A DNA stretch of 64,000 nucleotides, from positions 682,001 to 746,000 of the forward strand of contig NZ_CP113054.1 of assembly GCF_026625605.1 (NCBI RefSeq). The letters run 5' to 3'. Every line of letters starts with the position of its first letter. The stretch's first letter is position 1. The notes under the pieces were generated by a model. The model was not told where the DNA came from, ran no database searches, and worked only from the letters and a program-made list of their open reading frames with translations. Below are positions 42,604 to 50,287 of the stretch, in pieces. Origin of the DNA: Luteolibacter sp. SL250. Its GTDB lineage: Bacteria > Verrucomicrobiota > Verrucomicrobiia > Verrucomicrobiales > Akkermansiaceae. The translations under genes were made by a program, and so were the position numbers.

Positions 42604-43515
42604 TCAGCGCCTGCGGCGCAGCAGTGCCAGCGCACCGGCTCCGCCGATCAGGGCGAAGGCGGATGGCTCCGGCACCGCCATCGGCAGGTTGCCTTGGAAA
42701 GCGGAGTATTCGAAGGTGCCGCCACCGGTCAGGGAGTCGGAGATCAGCGTGCCCTGGATGGTGCCGTTGCTGAACTTCACGGCGGCATCCGGAGCGAGGA
42801 CGCTGCCAAGCACCGTCAGGCCCGCCAGATTGAGGGAGGTGGCCTCGTGGAAATTGAAGAGCACCTTGCTCTTGTCCGTTCCGTTGACGGACAGGCCCAG
42901 GTTCTGGAAGTTGATCAGGTCGCCGGCCACGTTGATGACCACCGTGGATCCCGTCGGAGCGTTGATGGACATGCTGCTGGCGGACTGGAAGTCGGTCGCC
43001 TTGATGGTGAAGGTGTTCAGCGCACCGTCCGTGCCGGTGAAGACCAGGTTGCCGTAGCTCAGGGAGTAGCTGCTGTTCGCGCCCATGCCGGCGAGCTTGT
43101 CGGACAGGTCGCCGTATTGGACCCTGGCCGCGTCGAAGTCGATGAGATGGCCTTGGGACGCGGTGCCGTTGCTGATGGCCACGTTGGTCAGCTTCGAAGT
43201 GCCGCCCACCAGCAGGCTGCCCTTGTGGACCACGCTGTTCGAGTAGGAGAGGTCACCACCGACCACCAGGGAGTACTTGGAGGAAGAAGGCAGTTGCTCG
43301 CCCAGTCCGTAGCCGGAAAAGGTGGCGTTGCCGCCGACCGCAGCCGCGCCCTTCGATTGGGCATTGGACTGATTGACGTCGCCGAAGACGAAGTAGCTGT
43401 AGCCGGACGCCTCGCCGAGGTTCTGGGCGGTGGCCGTGGAGATCGGGGCGGCGAGAGCCAGGATGAGTGACAGGCGTGCGACGAGGCTGTCTGCGGAAAT
43501 ACGGATGTGTTTCAT
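42604..43515 (-). CDS. Choice-of-anchor A family PEP-CTERM protein
   Basis: The 303-residue protein has a signal peptide (LARLSLILALAAPISTATA-like) and the choice-of-anchor A pattern: NLGEASGYSYFVFGDVNQSNAQSKGAAAVGGNATF, VVGGDLSYSN, then STVVINVAGDLINFQNLGLSVNG and VLFNFHEATSLNLAGLTVLGSVLAPDA. It ends VPEPSAFALIGGAGALALLRRRR-type, the PEP-CTERM sorting signal. Such domains are extracellular and may mediate adhesion or matrix formation. Separated from vsr by the palindrome at 42560. Confidence 0.9.
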   Translation of the reverse strand: MKHIRISADSLVARLSLILALAAPISTATAQNLGEASGYSYFVFGDVNQSNAQSKGAAAVGGNATFSGYGLGEQLPSSSKYSLVVGGDLSYSNSVVHKGSLLVGGTSKLTNVAISNGTASQGHLIDFDAARVQYGDLSDKLAGMGANSSYSLSYGNLVFTGTDGALNTFTIKATDFQSASSMSINAPTGSTVVINVAGDLINFQNLGLSVNGTDKSKVLFNFHEATSLNLAGLTVLGSVLAPDAAVKFSNGTIQGTLISDSLTGGGTFEYSAFQGNLPMAVPEPSAFALIGGAGALALLRRRR

Positions 43516-43700
43516 GGGGGGAGCGTCCGGGGGAACGCGGGTGGGGGAAGTTCGGGGGAACGGCGCTACTTTCGTCCAACTCCCGGGCAGTGTCGAACAG
43601 ATCCGGCCATGAACCGGTCACGCAATCGCGTGTATCCTTAGTGCCGTATGGGATGGGACGTCTCGACTGACGGCGGGGTCGGCCTCTGCGTTGGCGGGCA

Positions 43701-43943
43701 TCAGTCGTTCTGATTGTCCATCTGGTCCCGGATCTTCGAAATGATCTCCCGGTAATGGCTCGCGATGTCGGTTGCTTCCTCCGGTCTGTGGCACTCCTCG
43801 GCGAGGAAGATGCCGTCTTCGGGAAATTCCCCGCAATGGAGGTAGTGGGCTGTTCGTTCCCATGAGTCCGCACGCATCTCCAACCCTTCGAGCAATTGTC
43901 CAAGGTCGTTGTGATCGAGTTCGATGAGGTATGTCCTGCCCAT
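43701..43943 (-). CDS. Small acidic protein of unknown function
   Basis: The ATG at 43943 gives 80 residues (a GTG two codons earlier is possible). It is soluble and helical: YLIELDHNDLGQLLEGLEMRADSWERTAHYL, CGEFPEDGIFLAEECHRPEEATDIASHYREIISKIRDQM. The pattern W-x-x-T-x-x-Y-L followed by E-C-x-x-x-x-E-A resembles small uncharacterised planctomycete/verrucomicrobial proteins. It is divergent from the HNH nuclease gene. Confidence 0.55.
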   Translation of the reverse strand: MGRTYLIELDHNDLGQLLEGLEMRADSWERTAHYLHCGEFPEDGIFLAEECHRPEEATDIASHYREIISKIRDQMDNQND

Positions 43944-44030
43944 GATCACAAGATTGCCTGGCCAGGTGGAACGGGAACGACAAGGGGATTTATCTATTCC
44001 TGTGACTACCGGCTATGATTGGCTGTCGGC

Positions 44031-44828
44031 GTGGCATCCGGAAAGCGTTGGTCACGTGCTGAACTGCTCATTGTCCTGAACCTCTATCACAAGCTGAACT
44101 TCGGGCAGATGGATCACCGGAACCCGGCTGTCATGGCTCTGGCGGGAAAGTTGGAGAGGACTCCGGGAAGCGTGGCCATGAAGCTTGGCAATCTGGCATC
44201 GCTTGACCCCGCATTGCAGTTGAGGGGAATCAAGGGGCTGCAGGGAGCCAGTGCTTTGGATCGAACGGTTTGGCAGGAATTTAATACCTCCCCTGCCGAT
44301 GTGATTCCCGAAACGGAGGAGGCATTGGCTGTTCTGTTCAACGCAAGATCCACTGAAGAAATTGAGGTTCTGCCAAGAGAGGGCATCAGGGTTGGGAAGA
44401 CTCCACCAAGCGGTCCGACGATCGTGATAGCCAACACGAAGTTACGTCGCGGGCAGAGTTACTTCAGGAACGTAGTGATCAACAATTTCGGCGGGCGTTG
44501 CGGCATCACCGAACTGCCGATCCGGGAACTTCTCGTTGCGTCCCACATCCTTCCATGGGGTGGCCATGAATCCGAAAGATTGAACGTCCGGAACGGTCTC
44601 GCGCTCTCGCGGTTGCATGACGCTGCCTTTGACTGCGGATTGATCACCTTCGACGAGGATCTCCGGCTGGTTCTTTCTCTCCGGCTCAAGAGAGAGCTTC
44701 CGCAGCGTTCGGTATCAGAGAGTTTCGGAGCCTACGCCGGGGAGAGGTTGAAGTATCCTGATGACGCGGTTCTGCCTGATATGTCGTTTCTCGCTGAACA
44801 TCGCGCCGTAACTTTCAGGAGGAGGTGA
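44031..44828 (+). CDS. HNH-family endonuclease
   Basis: The GTG at 44031 (MASGKRWSRAELLIVLNLY) puts the conserved W-S-R-x-E-L block at the family's usual distance from the start; a TTG at 44019 is the alternative. The N-terminal domain reads KLNFGQMDHRNPAVMALAGKLERTPGSVAMKLGNLASLDP. The C-terminal HNH_2-type nuclease domain has FGGRCGITELPIRELLVASHILPWGGH and LNVRNGLALSRLHDAAFDCGLITFD. This family is common in genomes and restriction/defence islands; a defence role is possible but unsupported by neighbours. Confidence 0.83.
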   Translation: MASGKRWSRAELLIVLNLYHKLNFGQMDHRNPAVMALAGKLERTPGSVAMKLGNLASLDPALQLRGIKGLQGASALDRTVWQEFNTSPADVIPETEEALAVLFNARSTEEIEVLPREGIRVGKTPPSGPTIVIANTKLRRGQSYFRNVVINNFGGRCGITELPIRELLVASHILPWGGHESERLNVRNGLALSRLHDAAFDCGLITFDEDLRLVLSLRLKRELPQRSVSESFGAYAGERLKYPDDAVLPDMSFLAEHRAVTFRRR

Positions 44829-44849
44829 CAGGCATCGTGTTTCTCCGCG

Positions 44850-46385
44850 CTAGGGATAAGGCTCCAAGCCATCTCCGCCAAGGGATTGCCGGTTCTTCTT
44901 CCTCTCCTTCCTGTGCTCGATCTGGCGGAGCTGCTTCGGGGTCAACTCTTCCTCCTTGTCGCGCCATGACTTGCCGGAGTCACCGGCCATGATGCAGCCG
45001 AGCGGGCGGATCTCGCCGATGACTTCGGCGAGGTTGAACTTCACGATCTGGGCTTTGACCTCGGCGGCGTTCTTGTAGGCGATGGGGGTTTCGCTGAGAT
45101 CCGGCTTTCCGCAGTACCAGCGGATGTCGAGGCCGGCGGTGGAGCGCTGGATGGCCTCTGCCGCGAGGTCGCCGGGGTAGCGGCGGCGCAGCGCGGTGCG
45201 CGAGAGGTTCCGTCCAGCGCCGTGGGGGGCGAAGGAAAGGAAATCGGCATTGTCCGCGCCGAGCACGATGAGGATGGGCTCCGCCATGTTGAGCGGGATG
45301 AGGCCTAGCAAGGGCCTGCCATCGGCATCCCGCCACGCGGGCGTTGCTCCCTTTCCGTGGACGAAAACATCCCCGCGCTGCCAGACGAAGTTGTGCTCGT
45401 TGGCGATCTCCGCGACGGAAGCCGCGCCGATGTTCTCCAGGAAGCGGCGGTGGATCGCGCGGTGGTTCGCCTTCGTCCACATGGCCACGTATTGAAGCGC
45501 CTCCCAGTAGGCGGGGCCGTCCCCGCTGCGGGCGTCCAGCCACGCCGCGCTGTCCGGCACGCGTTCCGCCTGGCGGGCGGTGTGCTTCACCGCGGCGATC
45601 TGGCCGCGCTTGAAGACATGCGCGCCCAGCCCGCGCGAGCCGTGGTGGGTGACCAGCACGCGCCGCCGCGTGCCCGCCACCAGCTTCCCGGCGAGATCGC
45701 CATGGCCGGTGAGACGCAGCATGGCCGTCATCTCCGGGGTGATGTCGATCTCGCCGATGAAGGCGAAATGGTTGCCGTCCCCCTGGTCCGCCATGTGCAG
45801 CTTCGCCCGCTCCTTCAGTCCGGTGAGGAACGGATTCGTCCACACGTCCTCATCATGCACGGGGTCATCCACCAACAGGTCGAGGTGGCGGTGGCCGGTG
45901 CCGAAGCGGGTGGCGGTGGTGAGCGCGTCCAGCTCCGAGCCGATGCCACTACGTTCATCGTAGAACGTGGCGAACATCGAGCAGCAGATGTCCGATGAGT
46001 GCGCGGAGGGAATGATCGCGTTCTCCACGGCGATGGCACCGCCGACGGGGATGGAGGCTTCCTTTCCGCCCATCGGGCAGGCGTCCGGCAGGATCGCACC
46101 ACGGCTGATGACGGGCGTCTTCAGGAGGACCTGCATGTGGCGGCGGACGGCGTACAGGTTCTCCTGCGCGTCTTTTCCGGATGCCTCGATGGCCTCCGCC
46201 AGCGGTGCGGGCGATTCGCGCATCGCCCGCTTCGGCGGAGGTGCGCCGAACTCGCGCTTGATGAGCTTGAGCACGTATTTCGGGTCGGTGAGGCCCTTCG
46301 CCTCGAGTTCGGAAAGCCGCAGCAGCATCTGCGGAAGACGGTTGTCATCCGGGTAGGCTGCGGTGAGTTGTTCGGTGAGTTTCAT
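44850..46385 (-). CDS. rtcB: RtcB-family RNA ligase
   Basis: From the ATG at 46385 it has 511 residues. The manganese/GTP active site is intact: PMGGKEASIPVGGAIAVENAIIPSAHSSDICCSMFATF, GTGHRHLDLLVDD, DQGDGNHFAFIGEI, VTHHGSRGLGAHVFKRG, NEHNFVWQRGDVFVHGKGATPA and GRNLSRTALRRRY with the nucleotidyl-accepting His. RtcB joins 2',3'-cyclic phosphate or 3'-phosphate RNA ends to 5'-OH ends, repairing tRNAs or other cut RNA. No archease is adjacent; an HNH nuclease lies 16 bases upstream on the same strand. Confidence 0.93.
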   Translation of the reverse strand: MKLTEQLTAAYPDDNRLPQMLLRLSELEAKGLTDPKYVLKLIKREFGAPPPKRAMRESPAPLAEAIEASGKDAQENLYAVRRHMQVLLKTPVISRGAILPDACPMGGKEASIPVGGAIAVENAIIPSAHSSDICCSMFATFYDERSGIGSELDALTTATRFGTGHRHLDLLVDDPVHDEDVWTNPFLTGLKERAKLHMADQGDGNHFAFIGEIDITPEMTAMLRLTGHGDLAGKLVAGTRRRVLVTHHGSRGLGAHVFKRGQIAAVKHTARQAERVPDSAAWLDARSGDGPAYWEALQYVAMWTKANHRAIHRRFLENIGAASVAEIANEHNFVWQRGDVFVHGKGATPAWRDADGRPLLGLIPLNMAEPILIVLGADNADFLSFAPHGAGRNLSRTALRRRYPGDLAAEAIQRSTAGLDIRWYCGKPDLSETPIAYKNAAEVKAQIVKFNLAEVIGEIRPLGCIMAGDSGKSWRDKEEELTPKQLRQIEHRKERKKNRQSLGGDGLEPYP

Positions 46386-46401
46386 GGAAATGTGGATTGG
46401 A

Positions 46402-47007
46402 TCAGGCGGAGGCCTTGTTGGAGGGGGCCTTGAGGAACAGATCCCAGTCGGGGATCCGGTGGAGGTTGTGGAGCATGTCGATGGCGGGCAGCGGCCGGGG
46501 TGGCTGCGGCTTGCGCAGCAGGGTGAGTCCGGCTTCTTCCGGGGTGCGCGCGCCTTTCCGGTGGTTGACGCGCCTGTCGGACAGGACGCAGTTCTCCCAG
46601 GAAGTGGAGCCGCCGCGGGAGCGGGGGATGATGTGGTCGATGTTGCCCTCGCCCGGTGCCAGGGCACGCCCCGTGTACTGGCACCTGCCTCCATCCCGCT
46701 GCCAGATGCCGCGCGGACCGAGGCCCGGTTGGTGGACCGGCATCCGGTCGTAGCGGTTCAGCAGGATGACCGTGGGGATGCGGACGCGGCCTTTCGTCGT
46801 GCCGATGGACGGAGCACCATCGGACAACGGACGTTCGCGCCAAGCCTCCCAGTCCAGTGGCTGGATGGACTCGCCGCCGGTGATGTCCAGCGCGCGGGCC
46901 GTCCCCGCACAGAGGTGCGTGAACGCTTCCGCGGGAGTGATCGCGTCGATGGCGGTCCAATGCCGGTTGAGGACAAGGACGGTGCGGTCCTGGAGAAGAG
47001 TGGTCAT
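46402..47007 (-). CDS. HNH endonuclease upstream of rtcB
   Basis: The 201-residue protein has an N-terminal domain (TVLVLNRHWTAIDAITPAEAFTHLCAGTARALD) and an HNH domain (QRDGGRCQYTGRALAPGEGNIDHIIPRSRGGSTSWENCVLSDRRVNHRKGARTPEEAGL) containing D-H and N-C-V-L...N-H-R-K-G. This standalone HNH family is widespread. Sixteen bases from rtcB, it is probably co-transcribed with it; whether the pair cleaves and repairs the same RNA is open. Confidence 0.85.
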   Translation of the reverse strand: MTTLLQDRTVLVLNRHWTAIDAITPAEAFTHLCAGTARALDITGGESIQPLDWEAWRERPLSDGAPSIGTTKGRVRIPTVILLNRYDRMPVHQPGLGPRGIWQRDGGRCQYTGRALAPGEGNIDHIIPRSRGGSTSWENCVLSDRRVNHRKGARTPEEAGLTLLRKPQPPRPLPAIDMLHNLHRIPDWDLFLKAPSNKASA

Positions 47008-47023
47008 GGCTTATGAAGTTGCC

Positions 47024-47044
47024 AGTTTTCAGTTTTCAGTTTTC
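47024..47044. repeat. Short tandem repeat, 3 x 7 bp
   Basis: Three direct copies of AGTTTTC in the leader region upstream of the HNH gene. Confidence 0.8.
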
Positions 47045-47124
47045 AGGGAAGAGAAAGATCGGGGAGGCGGTTCCGGGAATCTCCGGCGACGGCCCGGGAG
47101 ACGGGATCCGCGTCACGGGCGGAA

Positions 47125-47154
47125 CAAAAAACCCGCTCCGGTGAGGAAGCGGGT
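47125..47154 (-). terminator. Rho-independent terminator of the 47.1-47.4 kb unit
   Basis: On the minus strand ACCCGCT / AGCGGGT (7 bp, 10-base loop) is followed by six T residues. It ends the small transcription unit started by the promoter at 47341-47369 before the HNH gene. Confidence 0.88.
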
Positions 47155-47183
47155 GGGGCGGAAATCCTTTGTCAGACGGGATT

Positions 47184-47330
47184 TCAGGCACCTTGCGGTG
47201 CCAGCCAGCTTCCTTCGTGGCCGGTCATGAAACGATGCGATGTCTCCAATGACATTCCGCTCCATGGCGCGGCCGCGCGCTCTCCGGAGAGATAGCGTTT
47301 CGCGTTGATGGTAGGAATGAGGAGACGCAT
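47184..47330 (-). CDS. Possible 48-aa leaderless small protein (or structured RNA)
   Basis: A 48-codon frame on the minus strand (MRLLIPTINAKRYLSGERAAAPWSG..., ending GSWLAPQGA) lies between a good promoter and a terminator. The predicted transcript start is only a few bases before the ATG, so translation would be leaderless, and no ribosome-binding site is visible. The DNA is packed with hairpins: CTCTCCGGAGAG, GCGCGGCCGCGC, ATGTC/GACAT, GGCACC-GCAA-GGTGCC with a GNRA loop adjoining the stop codon, and AAATCC/GGATTT. That density suggests a non-coding RNA instead. The two readings cannot be separated here. Confidence 0.4.
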   Translation of the reverse strand: MRLLIPTINAKRYLSGERAAAPWSGMSLETSHRFMTGHEGSWLAPQGA

Positions 47331-47340
47331 GACGTGGGAG

Positions 47341-47369
47341 TTGATATTCTAACAGATATGCCCCGTCAA
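47341..47369 (-). promoter_or_regulatory. Sigma70-type promoter for the small unit
   Basis: On the minus strand the -35 box TTGACG (47364-47369, five of six consensus) and -10 box TATCAA (47341-47346, four of six) are separated by exactly 17 bases. It points towards the candidate RNA. Confidence 0.6.
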
Positions 47370-47372
47370 GAA

Positions 47373-47535
47373 GTAAGGAGGAAGGACACTCCTGTCCTTC
47401 GGCTGCAATGGGAGCCAAGAGCAACGGCATCTTGGGATAGATCCGCCATTAGCATTATTCGCCAATGCCGCCGGAGGACAGGAATGGGAGCGGAGCGGAC
47501 ATAGCGGCTCTGCCGCAATGTCCTCCCTCCTTACG
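47373..47535. mobile_element. MITE/REP-like element with 16-bp terminal inverted repeats
   Basis: The ends 47373-47388 and 47520-47535 are inverted copies matching at 15 of 16 positions (GTAAGGAGG-A/G-AGGACA). Inside are a small hairpin AAGGACA-CTCC-TGTCCTT and a larger one with GGAGGACA/TGTCCTCC arms (47473-47527) that holds GCGGC-TCT-GCCGC. There is no coding capacity. The right end overlaps the last codons and stop of the ferritin-like gene at 47531, and the left end abuts the promoter at 47341-47369. Confidence 0.7.
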
Positions 47536-48943
47536 CCAGCTCCTTCAAATCCGCGCGGGTGGAGCGGTAGGAGGTGTCGAAGGCGAGGATGTCCGGATCC
47601 GGCTCGATGCTACGGGATTCGCAGTAGCTGCGGTAGAGGTCCGGCCACCAGTTGCGGTGTTCCGTCAGCCCCTCCGCCTTCCACTGGTCCCAGCAGTCGA
47701 GGATGCGGGCCCAGCATTCGTCGCCATACTTCACTGCTTCCGCGGGGGTGGGCATGTCCGCGACGTACCATTCGCGGCCGATCTTCGAGTGCAGCACCTC
47801 GTCCGCCCAATCGTAGTCCTGGAACGTGGCGGCGAGGGGGGAGTGCGCCTGGCGGCTGACCTCCCACTCGTAGCGCTTTCCGGTTTTCGGCATCAGCCCC
47901 TGCTCGATGAAATAGAGCACCGCGTGCCGCTCCTTCGGTTTCAGTGTCAGGTTGAGCTGGCGGGACCAGGTGGAGTTGATCATCACGTGCTGAGGCCAGT
48001 CGATGCCCTCGCTGGCGAATCCCACCTCGCCCATCATCGCGTGGCGAGCCTCATCCCAGAGCTGGCGGGTCATGTCCTGATAGTATTTCCACGGCTTGCC
48101 CTTCGTCTCCGTGATGATGCCGGACATCATTTCCGGCACGTCGATCTCGCGCAGCCGCTTGTAGAACATCATCAGCACCTTCAGCTCCGGCGGTTTCATT
48201 TCATCGTAGAGGAACTGCTCCGCGTTCACCCCCATGTTGTAGGGATCGGGAAAGCGGTGGTCGCGGTTGGGTGTCCCGTCGTATTGATAGGGGTTTGAGG
48301 AAAACCAGCGCGTCGGCTCACTCCCCATGGCGGGGGCGGATCCATCCAGCCCGCCCGCCGCGGCCAAGCAGATGTGAAGGAGATCCCTCCACTGCCGGTC
48401 GCGGTCCGCTGGCAGGAGGGCGGCACAGGCTGCCGCCCCATAGGCGGTGATTTCCTCCAGGTCCATCAGCGCGATGCGGGCAATGCGCATCGACGGCGCG
48501 TCCGCCAGTGGATGCACATCCGCGACGTATTTCTCCAGCGCCGCCTTCAGCTCCGGAAAGGCGACCCCATAGATGCCTTCCACCAGATCCTCGGTGGTGG
48601 GGGAGCAGAGGATCTCATCGAAAAACACCGCCAGCGCCGGGTGCGGGACCTTTTCCAGTCCGAGAGGGGGCTCGCGCATCTCGCCCACCCGTGTGCGGAA
48701 AAGCGTGTCCGCCTCCGCAGCCAGATAGCCATGGCGGCTGAACGCCATCTTCAGTTCATACAGCGGCTCCGCCGTCAACCGGGCGATGACGATGCCGTGC
48801 AGCCTCCAAAACGCGTAGTGGAAGCGCTTCAGCCGGTTCACCGACTCGCCGACGGGCAGGCCCTCCTTCATCGCTTCTTCGAAAGTGGTGATGCCCGCGA
48901 GGGGCGGCAGGCCGCGGTGTGGCTGCGGAATGGTGGGTTTCAT
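47531..48943 (-). CDS. Ferritin-like superfamily protein of unknown function
   Basis: The 470-residue soluble, helical protein contains two E-x-x-H motifs, DEARHAMMGE (about residue 295) and WADEVLHSKIG (about residue 385), as in di-iron ferritin-like enzymes; a Tyr- and Trp-rich C-terminus follows (WYVADMPTPAEAVKYGDECW). The N-terminal part (LKRFHYAFWRLHGIVIARLTAEPLYELKMAFSRHGYLAAEADTLFRTRVGEMREPP) is also helical. No specific family is recalled. An unusually long ferritin-like protein, possibly an oxidase or oxygenase. Its stop codon overlaps the MITE-like element. Confidence 0.65.
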   Translation of the reverse strand: MKPTIPQPHRGLPPLAGITTFEEAMKEGLPVGESVNRLKRFHYAFWRLHGIVIARLTAEPLYELKMAFSRHGYLAAEADTLFRTRVGEMREPPLGLEKVPHPALAVFFDEILCSPTTEDLVEGIYGVAFPELKAALEKYVADVHPLADAPSMRIARIALMDLEEITAYGAAACAALLPADRDRQWRDLLHICLAAAGGLDGSAPAMGSEPTRWFSSNPYQYDGTPNRDHRFPDPYNMGVNAEQFLYDEMKPPELKVLMMFYKRLREIDVPEMMSGIITETKGKPWKYYQDMTRQLWDEARHAMMGEVGFASEGIDWPQHVMINSTWSRQLNLTLKPKERHAVLYFIEQGLMPKTGKRYEWEVSRQAHSPLAATFQDYDWADEVLHSKIGREWYVADMPTPAEAVKYGDECWARILDCWDQWKAEGLTEHRNWWPDLYRSYCESRSIEPDPDILAFDTSYRSTRADLKELA

Positions 48944-49008
48944 GATGGCGGGTTATCACGGATACGATCCGTCATCGACGGAATTTCACACCACATCCTC
49001 CCAACGGA

Positions 49009-49040
49009 AAAGCCGGCGCGGATCGCTCCGGGCCGGCTTT
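49009..49040 (-). terminator. Rho-independent terminator after trxA
   Basis: AAAGCCGGC / GCCGGCTTT (9 bp) with a GC-rich 14-base loop, 20 bases after the trxA stop; a short T run (TTTT) follows on the minus strand. Confidence 0.82.
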
Positions 49041-49059
49041 CGGGAAATGCGGTGGCGTC

Positions 49060-49380
49060 TCAGGCGAGTGCCTGGAGCTTTGCCTTGAGCTGGTCCTTGG
49101 TGACGCTCGCGCCGACGATCTGGTCCTTCACCTCGCCGTTCTTGAAGAACAGGAGCAGCGGGATGGAGCGGACGTTGAACTTCACGGCGAGGTCGCGCGC
49201 GTCATCGACGTTCACCTTGCCGACCTTGGCCTGGCCTTCCAGCTCGGCGGCAACCTGATCGATGACCGGACCGATCATTTTGCAGGGACCGCACCATTCG
49301 GCCCAGAAGTCGACGAGGACCGGCTTGTCGGAATCAAGGACCTCTTCTTGGAAGTTCGCGTCTGTAAGTTTCAGAGACAT
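49060..49380 (-). CDS. trxA: Thioredoxin
   Basis: A canonical 106-residue cytosolic thioredoxin: LVDFWAEWCGPCKM with the redox pair Cys30/Cys33, KVNVDDARDLAVKFNVRSIPLLLFFKNGE with the cis-Pro, and the final helix KDQLKAKLQAL. It reduces protein disulfides using thioredoxin reductase, which is not in the window. It has its own terminator and is well separated from its neighbours. Confidence 0.97.
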   Translation of the reverse strand: MSLKLTDANFQEEVLDSDKPVLVDFWAEWCGPCKMIGPVIDQVAAELEGQAKVGKVNVDDARDLAVKFNVRSIPLLLFFKNGEVKDQIVGASVTKDQLKAKLQALA

Positions 49381-49480
49381 GGCGGGAAGATGGATGCGAC
49401 TTGCCCCGCCGTCAAGGCGGGGGGAGGGGTGGGGCGGGACGAAGCCGGAAGACCTCCGATGGGCACCTCCGGACGCGAAA

Positions 49481-49513
49481 AAAGCCGCTCCGCGGTGAAG
49501 CGGGAGCGGCTTT
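49481..49513 (-). terminator. Rho-independent terminator of the Pro/Ala-rich protein operon
   Basis: AAAGCCGCTCC / GGAGCGGCTTT (11 bp, 11-base loop) with six A on the plus strand, giving a U6 tail on the minus strand. It follows the 27-aa gene. Confidence 0.9.
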
Positions 49514-49540
49514 GTTGGGATTCAGTGAGTTTTGACGGAC

Positions 49541-49624
49541 TCAGACCAGCGGAAGCTGTCCGGCGGAGAAAGCCAGGAAAGCGACGATGCCGGCGAGCAC
49601 GATGTTGAGGATGGTGAGGGCCAT
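49541..49624 (-). CDS. 27-aa single-TM small protein
   Basis: A 28-codon frame beginning MALTILNIVLAGIVAFLAFSAG and ending QLPLV, almost entirely one hydrophobic helix. It starts 21 bases after the stop of the Pro/Ala-rich membrane protein and ends 28 bases before a strong terminator on the same strand. That position, with nothing else to terminate, is the argument that it is expressed. No ribosome-binding site is obvious. It may associate with the single TM of the upstream protein. Confidence 0.5.
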   Translation of the reverse strand: MALTILNIVLAGIVAFLAFSAGQLPLV

Positions 49625-49645
49625 GGATGGTCGTTGGGTTTGGGA

Positions 49646-50287
49646 TTATTCGAAGAGTTGGCCCCATTGGCCGGACTTTTCATTGTCCGGAGCGCTGATC
49701 CAGGAGCTGGCGGTGTCGAACTGGAAGTAGAGCACGATCAGAGCGGCCACAAAGCCGACGATGGAAAGGATGTTGGCGAGGCCGGACTCCTGGACTTCCT
49801 CCTCTTCCTCCTGCCCGGAGCCGAAGCCCACGGGGAAGGTGGCGCTTGCCGGCGCGCTCGGCGGGGACAGTTGGACGGTCGCCTTCGGCAGGGAAATGGT
49901 GGAGCCGCCTGCAGGAGCGCCTGGCAGGGCTGGACGGGCGGCAGGAGCCGTCGGGGAGGCAGGGGATGCCACCGGGCCGGACTTCAGCGGGATGGTCGGG
50001 GCTGGCTTCGGGATGCCTGCGCCGGGAGCGGTCTTGAGAGGGATGGTCGCTGCAGGAGCGGGGCGGGGTGCGCCGCCGATCGCTGGTGCGGTCGGTGCCG
50101 GAGGGGCGGTGCGGACAGTGGGTGCAGCAGGGGCCGTCGGGGTGGGTGGGCGCACGGCGGGGGCGGTTGGGGCGCCACCAGGAGAGGCGGGAGGAGCGTC
50201 GGCGGCTTTCAGGGTCACACGGACGGTTTCCTTTTTCAGCGGGATGCTGGAGGTCTGTTTCGACGGGGTTGGATCGTTTTCGCTCAT
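49646..50287 (-). CDS. Pro/Ala-rich single-TM protein with repeated IPLK motifs
   Basis: From the ATG at 50287 it has 213 residues. About 140 residues of low-complexity Pro/Ala/Thr sequence carry a repeated Ile-Pro-Leu-Lys motif (SSIPLKKET, ATIPLKTAP, PTIPLKSGP and the variant STISLPKAT). An acidic stretch (GQEEEEEVQES) precedes one TM helix (LANILSIVGFVAALIVLYFQF), and the tail is WISAPDNEKSGQWGQLFE. The layout suggests a cytoplasmic disordered region and a short extracytoplasmic tail. The regular motif could bind a partner. Function unknown. Confidence 0.7.
   Translation of the reverse strand: MSENDPTPSKQTSSIPLKKETVRVTLKAADAPPASPGGAPTAPAVRPPTPTAPAAPTVRTAPPAPTAPAIGGAPRPAPAATIPLKTAPGAGIPKPAPTIPLKSGPVASPASPTAPAARPALPGAPAGGSTISLPKATVQLSPPSAPASATFPVGFGSGQEEEEEVQESGLANILSIVGFVAALIVLYFQFDTASSWISAPDNEKSGQWGQLFE

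Larger units (their letters stand above)
47125..47335 (-). ncRNA. Candidate ~210-nt structured small RNA upstream of HNH-rtcB
   Basis: The same unit read as RNA: predicted start near 47335, at least five local hairpins including a 6-bp stem capped by a GCAA tetraloop (47187-47202), a 6-bp stem just 3' of it, and a Rho-independent terminator. It resembles no RNA family I recognise; SRP RNA, 6S, tmRNA and RNase P signatures were looked for by eye and not found. Its position upstream of HNH-RtcB makes it a possible substrate or regulator. Confidence 0.4.

Noticed and set aside
44031-47007. A defence island made of the HNH nuclease, RtcB and HNH genes
   Set aside because: No restriction, methylation or signalling gene joins them, and the genes are convergent, so a shared defence role is not supported.
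47125-47335. SRP RNA, 6S, tmRNA or tRNA-like gene
   Set aside because: A CGAAGGAAGC string recalls the SRP RNA tip and a GCCTGAAATCC string recalls a T-loop, but the surrounding stems do not pair as those families need.
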